Under the pieces are notes generated by a model, which was given only the letters and a program-made list of their open reading frames with translations, had not been told where the DNA came from and ran no database searches. Position numbers and translations under genes: made by a program. Shown in pieces: positions 1 through 5,908 of a stretch of 7,874 nt of DNA. Positions within the stretch are counted from its first letter, which is position 1. Each line of letters opens with the position of its first letter. Origin of the DNA: Gammaproteobacteria bacterium (lineage in GTDB: Bacteria; Pseudomonadota; Gammaproteobacteria; GRL18); assembly GCA_027076245.1 (NCBI GenBank), contig JALTKC010000039.1, positions 1 to 7,874 of the forward strand. The letters are read 5' to 3'.

Positions 1-1
1 A

Positions 2-301
2 TATGACGGTTCCGGCTATCCTGGAGGTTTAAAAAAAGATGAAATCCCCTTGAATGCCCGCATATTTGCAGTGGTTGATGTTTTTGATGCCCTGGTAGCA
101 GAACGTCCCTATAAGAAAGCTTTTTCCCTGAAGAAAACATTAACCATTATAGAGTCTGACAGTGGCAGTCATTTTGATCCCGATATAGTGCAGCAGTTTA
201 TACAGTACTCAGACAAATTTTACAAGGTCATCTCTACTTGCTCAAAAAAAGAGCTTAAACAGAAACTCATTAAAAGAAGAGGGCAGGTGTTTGGTTTATA
301 A
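2..301 (+). CDS. HD-GYP domain c-di-GMP phosphodiesterase, C-terminal fragment (5' end outside window)
   Basis: The reading frame is open from the window edge (frame beginning at base 2) to TAA at 299-301, so only about 99 C-terminal residues are seen. They begin with YDGSGYPGGL, the segment containing the GYP motif that follows the last metal-binding His pair of HD-GYP domains. Next come ARIFAVVDVFDAL and ERPYKKAF, the conserved closing helices of the fold, and a Lys-rich tail ending in GQVFGL. The family hydrolyses cyclic di-GMP to pGpG or GMP in the cytosol. The HD dyad and any sensory or receiver domain lie upstream and cannot be checked, so activity is inferred from family membership. 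A TTG at 50 is an internal Leu codon, not a start. The gene converges on the truncated rhodanese fragment on the other strand, and its stop lies only about 17 bases from where that homology ends. No hairpin terminator is visible after the stop. Confidence 0.88.
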   Translation, partial: YDGSGYPGGLKKDEIPLNARIFAVVDVFDALVAERPYKKAFSLKKTLTIIESDSGSHFDPDIVQQFIQYSDKFYKVISTCSKKELKQKLIKRRGQVFGL

Positions 302-861
302 CTATTTTTATTTACTTGCCAGTGACCACTGCTTAAATGTCCGGAATCACAATAAGTAATTGTTGGAGAAGAGGGGTCGATTCCCTTGGACTTCATCATT
401 TTGCCTAGCTGATCCTTAGGTAAAAACTCAGCGGCTTTATCGCCTTTTACCAGAAGTGAATGTTGAAACAGTTTAGCCTTTGGTATATGACCGGCGGCAT
501 AGACATACTTTTTCTTATAGGTACTGCCCAGGTAATAATCTTCAGCACGGCCATCTATTATCTGGGTATTACTGTTTATGGCTGCTTTAACATCGTCTGC
601 GGTTGCCCGAATATCATCTCTTGGTTCACCGGCCACCCAGTTACCTTCTCCAGGTTTGAATTTGTCACGGCTCATTGGCTTTCCGGCACTGTTCCATGCT
701 GCGGTACCGCCATTGAGGATGGCGACATTATCATGCCCCCAGTACTTCATTTGCCAGTAGAAACGAGTGATAAAGGTCATATCTTTGGAAGATGTGCCTT
801 TACTGGTGATCACAACGGCATCACCTTTGTTAATACCCAGGTTACGCATCTGGGCTTCCAT
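220..861 (-). pseudogene. Truncated rhodanese / thiosulfate sulfurtransferase remnant
   Basis: Rhodaneses transfer sulfane sulfur (classically thiosulfate to cyanide or a thiol acceptor), often in the periplasm. This frame keeps the back half of a first rhodanese domain (GHDNVAILNGGTAAW near residues 42-56) and most of a second. The second includes IIDGRAEDYY and AGHIPKAK, and a catalytic-loop sequence ITYCDSGHLSSGHW with candidate active Cys at residue 171. Homology begins at about base 882, before the ATG at 861, where the frame is closed by TAA (885-883). The front of domain 1 and any signal peptide are therefore missing. At the other end recognisable sequence stops at GHW (bases 327-319). 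The residues after it (QVNKNSYKP onward) are antisense to the HD-GYP gene and look random. The helices normally following the Cys loop are absent, so the product is probably non-functional. No ribosome binding site precedes 861. The gene lies downstream of a cytochrome fragment on the same strand, in another frame. Confidence 0.75.
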
Positions 862-1247
862 TTCAGATTTGGTGGTACCAGTTTAATTAAATCATAACCA
901 TCCACATGGACATTATTATTTTTTAAAGCCTGTTGCTGTTCGGCTCGTGGAGCATGGCAATTAAGACAATCTTTTACTGTATCATCATCAAAAGCCGGTA
1001 ACTGCCCTAATAGCCCGGCACTGACGGCTTCTGCATGAAGAGAGGTACGCCATTGCCGGTAAATACGAGGATGGCAGGCTGCGCATTTTTCCGGCTGTGT
1101 GTCCAATGCAGGGCTATTATGTGCTTCAGGCATAGCCCCCTGTAAAGGTACTGGCAGTGACCAGAATGCGTCGTCAGAAAAAACAAGAGCTGGATAGAAT
1201 AATAAAGAGAAGGCTATATAAGCACTTAATATATTTTCCGGGATCAT
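810..1247 (-). pseudogene. Truncated periplasmic multiheme cytochrome c fragment
   Basis: From ATG at 1247 the product opens with a hydrophobic signal-like stretch (residues about 6-24, ending ALVFS before DDAFW). Two c-heme attachment motifs follow: CAACH at residues 55-59 and CLNCH at 94-98. The context EKCAACHPRIYRQW and SLHAEAVSAG resembles multiheme cytochromes of the c554 / octaheme type, which carry electrons in the periplasm. Those proteins normally continue with further CxxCH motifs; here recognisable sequence ends at DGYDLIK (about base 882). The remaining 23 or so residues to the stop at 810 are simply the following rhodanese DNA read in the wrong frame. The gene starts 14 bases after the CDF exporter stop, suggesting one transcript. 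An in-frame TTG at 1283 would overlap the exporter gene, with GATGAG just upstream, and is an alternative start, but the signal peptide fits 1247 better. A naturally short diheme protein is possible but less likely. Confidence 0.7.
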
Positions 1248-1261
1248 TATTATAAATTTAA

Positions 1262-2158
1262 TTATTCTGTCTTGTCCCTGCAAATCTCATCAGGTAATTC
1301 AAGCTCTATAGTCGTATGTGCCAATGCAAACTGGCTCAGCAGTTTTTTAATATGTTGTTTGATGTTTTTTTGATCTTCATATGAGATTAACACATTAAGT
1401 TTCAGATGTGCGGTCAGAACATTGCGCTCACCATCAAGCGACCATAAATGCAGATAATGAATTTCTTCAACTTCCTCAATGGTATTTAGCTGATTTCTAA
1501 TTGCTTCCAGCATATCTTTATCAGGTGTTGACTGTAAAAAAAGGTTAATGGTTTTAGAGGTGTTTTTAAAAACATTGATTAAAATGAACAGGGTAAAGGT
1601 AATGGACAGCAATGGATCCAGAATTGGCCAGTTAAAAAACATCAGCATAATACTGACGATCAGAACGCTGACCCAGCCTAATACATCTTCAATAAGATGC
1701 CAGCTAAGCACCTTTTCATTCAGGGTTTTTCCCCGGATTATTTTCCAGGCCGCATAGCCGTTTACCAGAACGCCAAGAATAGCCAGCCATAACATACCGA
1801 CAGCATGGGGCATTTGCGGGTCAATCAGCTTGGGAATGGCTTCCGACAGAACCCAGATTGAACCGGCAATCAGCACCATGCCGTTTATTAACGCACCCAG
1901 CAGGGAAAAACGATGGTAGCCGTAGGTAAAACTATCGTTTGGATCTTTCTGACTTAATCGGCTGAGGCCCCAGGCCAGACCAATTGACAGAGTATCACCA
2001 AGATCATGAACCGCATCGGCCATAATGGCCGTACTATTGGTTAAAACACCACCAATAAATTCAATAATGGTAAAACTGAAGTTAAGGAAAAAAACAATAC
2101 CGATATGCGTCGATTCAATATTATGATGATGTCCGTGATGCCCATGGTGGTCTGACAT
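1262..2158 (-). CDS. Cation diffusion facilitator (CDF) family zinc/divalent metal exporter, CzcD-like
   Basis: This is a full-length 298-residue CDF transporter, an inner-membrane antiporter that exports Zn2+ or related ions using proton influx. The N-terminus is His-rich (HHGHHGHHH, residues 4-12), typical of zinc-type members. About six membrane segments follow. The transport-site ligands are visible as H51-x3-D55 in TM2 (AVHDLGDT) and H154-x3-D158 in TM5 (WHLIEDVLGW). The HxxxD pair in both helices is the arrangement associated with zinc or cadmium rather than manganese or iron. The cytosolic C-terminal domain starts near residue 210 and has the YLHLWSLDG motif (H234, H237) and H251, family zinc-sensing ligands. 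ATG at 2158 is preceded by AAGG eight bases upstream. The gene is divergent from the MCE transport operon and shares its 135-base control region. It is followed after 14 bases by the cytochrome fragment. Family is certain; metal specificity is inferred. Confidence 0.95.
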   Translation of the reverse strand: MSDHHGHHGHHHNIESTHIGIVFFLNFSFTIIEFIGGVLTNSTAIMADAVHDLGDTLSIGLAWGLSRLSQKDPNDSFTYGYHRFSLLGALINGMVLIAGSIWVLSEAIPKLIDPQMPHAVGMLWLAILGVLVNGYAAWKIIRGKTLNEKVLSWHLIEDVLGWVSVLIVSIMLMFFNWPILDPLLSITFTLFILINVFKNTSKTINLFLQSTPDKDMLEAIRNQLNTIEEVEEIHYLHLWSLDGERNVLTAHLKLNVLISYEDQKNIKQHIKKLLSQFALAHTTIELELPDEICRDKTE

Positions 2159-2227
2159 GCAAACTGCCTTAACTTTTTATTAGAGATTAATTGAGTAATT
2201 AAGTTAATGATTCTGGAAATATTTCTA

Positions 2228-2256
2228 TTGATGGAAATTGTCTATAATACTATCAT
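2228..2256 (+). promoter_or_regulatory. Candidate sigma70 promoter for the MCE transport operon
   Basis: TTGATG (2228-2233) and TATCAT (2251-2256) are separated by exactly 17 bases and lie 38 bases before the ATG of the STAS-MlaE gene. A better -10 match, TATAAT at 2243-2248, has no good -35 at the right distance. The region is very AT-rich, so chance matches are expected. This is a prediction only. Confidence 0.4.
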
Positions 2257-2269
2257 AATGATAATACAA
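2241..2269 (-). promoter_or_regulatory. Candidate sigma70 promoter for the CDF exporter
   Basis: Read on the minus strand, TTGTAT (2269-2264) and TATAGA (2246-2241) are 17 bases apart, with the exporter ATG about 80 bases downstream. The 13-base palindrome at 2251-2263 lies wholly inside this spacer. A second candidate on the same strand, TTAACT-17-TCTAAT, lies nearer the gene, so the choice is uncertain. Confidence 0.38.
2251..2263. promoter_or_regulatory. Candidate operator: perfect 6-1-6 palindrome between divergent promoters
   Basis: TATCAT-A-ATGATA is a perfect inverted repeat in the gap between the CDF exporter and the MCE operon. It covers the candidate -10 of the + promoter and the spacer of the - promoter. 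The overlapping ATAATGATAAT resembles two tandem hexamers of the Fur-type GATAAT pattern, which would fit a metal-responsive regulator beside a metal exporter. The match is partial and the background is AT-rich, so the regulator is not identifiable. Confidence 0.35.
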
Positions 2270-2293
2270 TAATAATATGGAAATCCATTACGG

Positions 2294-3445
2294 ATGCAGT
2301 TTATCCATTCCACTCCGGCGCAGTTAGTTCGTTTACCAGATATTGATGGAATGATTCAATATAAATGTTCTGGTGACTGGACAGTAGAAGCTGTGCATAA
2401 TATTGCCGCTATTATTGAAAGCATTGTTCAGGTGAATAAAAACCGGGCTTTTCTCTGGGATATTTCTGATGTAGGTCGCGTTGATTCTGCCGGAATAAGT
2501 ATATTTATCCACTTCTATAAATTATTCAAATCCAAAAACTGCTCCATCAGACTGACCGGAGTAAAGTCAGAACATATCAAAATGTTCCGGCTATTACGCA
2601 AATTTATCCCCAGAGGTTCTAAAACCCACAAAAAGTCCGGTTTTAATATTCCTAACCCATTTTATAGCATTGGCAAAACCAGTGTCTGGCTGGTCACAGA
2701 TTTTATTGGCTTTCTCGGCTTTGTCGGTGAAATATTTGTTAACTTATTCAACTCACTCATTCATCCCGGCACCATCCGCTATGGTGCCATTGTTAAAAAC
2801 ATTGAAGATGCCGGTGTCCGCGCTCTGCCCATTATTGCCGTAACCAGTTTTTTAATTGGAATTGTAATCGCTTATCAGGGGGCTGTTCAGTTACAGAAAT
2901 TTGGTGCCAATATTTTTATTGTAGATATGATTGCCATATCCATTACCCGGGAACTGGCTCCGCTGATAACGGCCATTGTTGTGGCCGGCAGAACCGGGTC
3001 ATCCTATACGGCTCAGCTCGGGGTTATGAAACTTACTGAAGAAATCGATGCTATGCGTACTATGGGCTTTGACCCTCAACGATTTCTGGTTATTCCTCGT
3101 ATTCTGGCCTTAATTATTGCTCTGCCGTTAATGGTATTTTTTGCTGATATTATCGGAATTTTCGCCGGTATGCTCATTTCTGATATTCATCTGCATATCT
3201 CCAATACTGAGTTTCTAAATCGACTGCAATTGGCTCTTGATATAAAACATCTCTGGATTGGCCTTTTTAAAGCGCCTTTTTTTGCCTGGTTAATTGCTTC
3301 AGTAGGGTGTTTTTATGGTTTACAGGTTTCAAACAATACTGAAAGTATTGGCCGTTACACCACCATCAGTGTTGTTAACGCTATTTTTCTGGTCATTGCC
3401 TGTGATGCTCTGTTCTCTGTGATATTTACGGAGTTAGGTATTTGA
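2294..3445 (+). CDS. STAS-MlaE fusion: lipid ABC transporter permease
   Basis: This is the permease of an MCE-type lipid ABC transporter in the inner membrane, 383 residues. The first ~105 residues form a STAS domain: WDISDVGRVDSAG (about 55-67) carries the conserved Asp and the D-S-A-G loop, where E. coli MlaB has its key Thr. E. coli encodes that role as a separate MlaB protein; here it is fused. From about residue 130 to the end is the MlaE/YrbE permease domain. It includes RELAPLITAIVVAGRTGS (219-236), then TEEIDAMRTMGFDP, the family signature, and several membrane helices. The fused length of about 370-385 is usual for this subtype. ATG at 2294 is chosen because the frame upstream is AT-rich non-coding sequence; the ribosome site is weak. 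The stop overlaps the ATPase start as TTGA, and the gene leads a four-gene operon. Transport direction cannot be read from the sequence. Confidence 0.93.
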   Translation: MQFIHSTPAQLVRLPDIDGMIQYKCSGDWTVEAVHNIAAIIESIVQVNKNRAFLWDISDVGRVDSAGISIFIHFYKLFKSKNCSIRLTGVKSEHIKMFRLLRKFIPRGSKTHKKSGFNIPNPFYSIGKTSVWLVTDFIGFLGFVGEIFVNLFNSLIHPGTIRYGAIVKNIEDAGVRALPIIAVTSFLIGIVIAYQGAVQLQKFGANIFIVDMIAISITRELAPLITAIVVAGRTGSSYTAQLGVMKLTEEIDAMRTMGFDPQRFLVIPRILALIIALPLMVFFADIIGIFAGMLISDIHLHISNTEFLNRLQLALDIKHLWIGLFKAPFFAWLIASVGCFYGLQVSNNTESIGRYTTISVVNAIFLVIACDALFSVIFTELGI

Positions 3446-4209
3446 GCCATACTGTTATTAAAGTTTCAGATGTCGTCACCCGTTTTGGTGAAAACCTGGT
3501 GCATGACGGCATCAGTCTGACGGTTCAACAGGGAGAAATCTATGGACTGCTGGGCGGCAGTGGATCTGGAAAATCCACACTGTTAAAAGAAATGATTATG
3601 CTGCTGCGTCCCCAGTCTGGACAGATCAGCATTTTTGGGCAGAACCTGATGGACATCAGCCCTCATGATGCGGCTGTTTTAAGCCATCAGTGGGGCGTTC
3701 TTTTTCAGGCGGGTGCACTGTATTCATCATTAACGGTTGAGGAAAATATCAGTATCAAGCTCAGAGAATACAGTGAACTGCCTAAATCCATCATTAAAGA
3801 AATGGTGCAGATGAAAATTGCCATGGTTGGTCTTCCTGCACATGTGGCGGAACTGTATCCGGCTGAGCTCAGCGGCGGTATGATTAAGCGGGTAGGGCTT
3901 GCCCGTGCACTGGTCATGGATCCTGAGCTTCTGTTTCTGGATGAACCCACTTCCGGTCTTGACCCAGTGGGTGCTGAGGCTTTTGATCACCTGATACTTG
4001 AACTCAGTCAAACCCTGGGGCTGACAGTGGTTATGGTTACGCATGATCTGGATTCAATCTGGACCATTGTTGATCGCTTTGCTGTTTTAGGAGAGAAAAA
4101 AGTCATAGCAGAAGGTCGGCTAAATGAAGTTAAACAAAACCCTCATCCAATTATTAAAGAATTTTTCTGTGGTGCCAGGGGGCGTATAAGGAGCCAGCAT
4201 GGAAAGTAA
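3442..4209 (+). CDS. MlaF-type ATP-binding subunit of lipid ABC transporter
   Basis: This 255-residue cytosolic ATPase powers the MlaE-type permease encoded just upstream. All nucleotide-binding elements are intact: Walker A GGSGSGKST (38-46), Q-loop Q89 in LFQAGAL, signature LSGGM (143-147), Walker B LLFLDEPTSGLD (163-174) and switch His201 in VMVTHDLD. FQAGALYSSLTVEENI is characteristic of the MlaF branch rather than of amino-acid or drug ABC ATPases. The start is TTG at 3442, which overlaps the permease TGA stop (TTGA). A GGAG and TTAGG stretch 5-12 bases before it supports this start, and no ATG lies nearby. Non-ATG initiation plus overlap suggests translation coupled to the permease. The 3' end overlaps the MCE gene by 11 bases. 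Confidence 0.95.
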   Translation: MSHTVIKVSDVVTRFGENLVHDGISLTVQQGEIYGLLGGSGSGKSTLLKEMIMLLRPQSGQISIFGQNLMDISPHDAAVLSHQWGVLFQAGALYSSLTVEENISIKLREYSELPKSIIKEMVQMKIAMVGLPAHVAELYPAELSGGMIKRVGLARALVMDPELLFLDEPTSGLDPVGAEAFDHLILELSQTLGLTVVMVTHDLDSIWTIVDRFAVLGEKKVIAEGRLNEVKQNPHPIIKEFFCGARGRIRSQHGK

Positions 4210-5092
4210 AATTAATTACACTCTTGTTGGTATCTTTGTTTTTTTACTGCTGGCCGGTCTGATCAGTTTTGTGATCTGGCTGCAAAAACTGACCAGTCAG
4301 GATGAATTTGATTATTATTATGTCTATATGAATGAATCGGTAGCCGGTCTTAACCCGGATGCATCCGTTAAATACAAGGGGGTTAATATCGGTACCGTCG
4401 ATCACATTGGAATTAACCCAAACAATCCAGAACAGGTAGAACTGCTATTAAAAATTCAACATGGTATCAAAATTACCCAGGAGACCCGAGCAACCCTCAA
4501 ATCATTTGGTATTACCGGTTTAACGTTTATAGAATTAAGCGGCACAACAAGTAAAGGTCTGCCTCTAAAAACAAACGATAATGATATTCCAGTGATCCCG
4601 GCAACACCTTCTATATTTTCTCAGTTAGACGGTGCATTTAATACCTTTACTGAAAAATCCACTTTAGCCCTGGATAAATTTAATGAGTTAATGAATGATG
4701 AAAACATACAAAACCTGAACAGTGTCTTAGTGGAATCAAAACTGCTCCTTCAGGACATCAGAAAGGAAATCGCCGGCTTTAAGCAACTCATTGACCACGG
4801 CATTATTATGGAACAGGAGGCCACTGAAGCATTTCGGAAGGTGAATGAAGCATCCGAGAGCATTCATAAAATGGCGGTAATGGTGAATAATAACTACGCC
4901 GATATCGGCTCCAATGTGGAGGAGGAAATACGTCAAAGCCTTGCAGCCTTTAATAAACTGATGTTTGAGCTTGATATTCTGGCCAATGAACTTCAAAGAA
5001 CGGTTCAGAAATTTGAGAACAGTCCTGGTGACCTGTTATTTAAAAAAAGCCGGATAAAGCCCGGACCAGGAGAAGCCGGTTATGCTGAATAA
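4199..5092 (+). CDS. MlaD-like MCE domain substrate-binding protein
   Basis: This is the periplasmic, membrane-anchored component that in the family assembles as a hexameric ring on the permease and holds the lipid. It has 297 residues: a single N-terminal membrane anchor (about 7-30, FVFLLLAGLISFVIWL) and one MCE domain (about 38-116). The MCE domain has AGLNPDASVKYKGVNIGTVD and SFGITGLTFIELSG. A long predicted helical or coiled segment of about 120 residues follows and may extend across the periplasm. The tail ends KPGPGEAGYAE. One MCE domain with a long helix separates it from the multi-domain PqiB/LetB (YebT) proteins and makes it longer than E. coli MlaD (183 residues). ATG at 4199 follows AAGGAG with good spacing. 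It overlaps the ATPase gene by 11 bases and the lipoprotein gene by 11 bases. Confidence 0.93.
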   Translation: MESKINYTLVGIFVFLLLAGLISFVIWLQKLTSQDEFDYYYVYMNESVAGLNPDASVKYKGVNIGTVDHIGINPNNPEQVELLLKIQHGIKITQETRATLKSFGITGLTFIELSGTTSKGLPLKTNDNDIPVIPATPSIFSQLDGAFNTFTEKSTLALDKFNELMNDENIQNLNSVLVESKLLLQDIRKEIAGFKQLIDHGIIMEQEATEAFRKVNEASESIHKMAVMVNNNYADIGSNVEEEIRQSLAAFNKLMFELDILANELQRTVQKFENSPGDLLFKKSRIKPGPGEAGYAE

Positions 5093-5699
5093 AATATTTT
5101 TTATACTCGTACTGAATATATTGATAACCGCCTGTGCCAGTCAGACAACCTTACCAATAACGGTTTATACGGTTGCTCCACAATGGGAAGATAATACCGG
5201 ATTAGGCAATAAACCTGAAATAACCAACCAGGCTGTACTGAAAATTTCTCCCATCCGTTCCACTGATACCTTTACCAGTCGTAATATCATTTATACGGAT
5301 AAAAACTACTCTCGAAATCATTATGTTTACAGTCAATGGAGTGATGCACCGGTTAAAATGCTGCAAACTCTGTTTCAGGTTCAACTGGAAAAAAGCAGAC
5401 AATTTAAAGCGGTATTATCATCCACATCTATAGCTCGTGCCGATCTCAGTCTTGAATGTACTCTGTATGATTTCAGTCACCATATTAATCCTAATAATTC
5501 GTCCAATGGCATTATCAGAGCAGGGTGCCACCTGATTAATAATAAAACCAGAACAGTACTTGCCAGCCGTGAGCTGATGTCCTCTATGCCATCCCAGACA
5601 GAAAATGCTCAGGGTGCAGCTATAGCACTAAATAAAGCGGCTAATGAAGTTTCCATTAAACTACTAAACTGGTTAGCCAGTATAAAATATAAAAAATAA
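5082..5699 (+). CDS. PqiC-like ABC-type transport auxiliary lipoprotein
   Basis: The 205-residue product begins with a short basic and hydrophobic signal (MLNKIFFILVLNILITAC) ending in a lipobox with Cys18 as the lipidated residue. It should be an SPII lipoprotein, probably in the outer membrane because Ala-Ser follows the Cys rather than Asp. The mature part fits the auxiliary lipoprotein family that accompanies MCE transporters (PqiC/DUF330 type). It has the early YTVAP strand, a VLKISPIRSTDTFTSRNIIYTD segment, and a final helix NKAANEVSIKLLNWL. Its proposed role is the outer-membrane docking point for the MCE protein, in place of the soluble MlaC shuttle of E. coli. ATG at 5082 has AGGAGA upstream and overlaps the MCE stop by 11 bases. 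This is the last gene of the operon; no hairpin terminator with a T-run follows. Confidence 0.85.
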   Translation: MLNKIFFILVLNILITACASQTTLPITVYTVAPQWEDNTGLGNKPEITNQAVLKISPIRSTDTFTSRNIIYTDKNYSRNHYVYSQWSDAPVKMLQTLFQVQLEKSRQFKAVLSSTSIARADLSLECTLYDFSHHINPNNSSNGIIRAGCHLINNKTRTVLASRELMSSMPSQTENAQGAAIALNKAANEVSIKLLNWLASIKYKK

Positions 5700-5804
5700 C
5701 CGTTCTAACTAAACATAACGTACAAAAATCATAAGTGCCCTCATAAGGCAGAACCAATATCTTTAATATTACAATATTATTATCATTTAATGCAAAATGC
5801 ATAT

Positions 5805-5834
5805 CAATACAAATTTTAAACAGATATTGTATTG
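5805..5834. repeat. 8-base inverted repeat in the 5700-5908 gap
   Basis: CAATACAA (5805-5812) and TTGTATTG (5827-5834) are exact inverted copies separated by 14 bases. The right arm contains the candidate -35 TTGTAT, so the dyad could be an operator for the gene at 5909. Its looped arrangement in AT-rich DNA could be chance. The rest of the 209-base gap is AT-rich with no visible gene or clear terminator. Confidence 0.35.
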
Positions 5835-5855
5835 TATTAATTTATTATCTATTAT
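5827..5855 (+). promoter_or_regulatory. Candidate sigma70 promoter for the cupin-like gene
   Basis: TTGTAT (5827-5832), a 17-base spacer and TATTAT (5850-5855) lie 53 bases upstream of the GTG start at 5909. Both hexamers are one or two mismatches from consensus. This is the best-spaced pair in the gap and would drive the cupin-like gene and probably the diguanylate cyclase after it. Confidence 0.4.
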
Positions 5856-5908
5856 TGACAATCAAATTGCTGCTTTCAGAGCATTGGGCATGAAGGGTAA
5901 AAATATAA

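Noticed and set aside
460..897. 145-codon open frame on the + strand
   Set aside because: It is antisense to recognisable rhodanese sequence and resembles no protein family; a shadow of the minus-strand frame.
3705..4044. Two minus-strand open frames within the ATPase gene
   Set aside because: They are opposite a fully conserved ABC ATPase and have no family features.
5735..5750. TGCC-ctcataa-GGCA hairpin after the lipoprotein gene as a terminator
   Set aside because: The stem is only four pairs and no T-run follows.
5855..5871. Sigma54-like element TTGACAATCAAATTGCT
   Set aside because: The spacing fits, but the near-invariant GG of the -24 element is GA, and there is no sign of an enhancer-binding regulator. 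Read as a sigma70 -35 (TTGACA) it has no suitable -10 at 16-18 bases.
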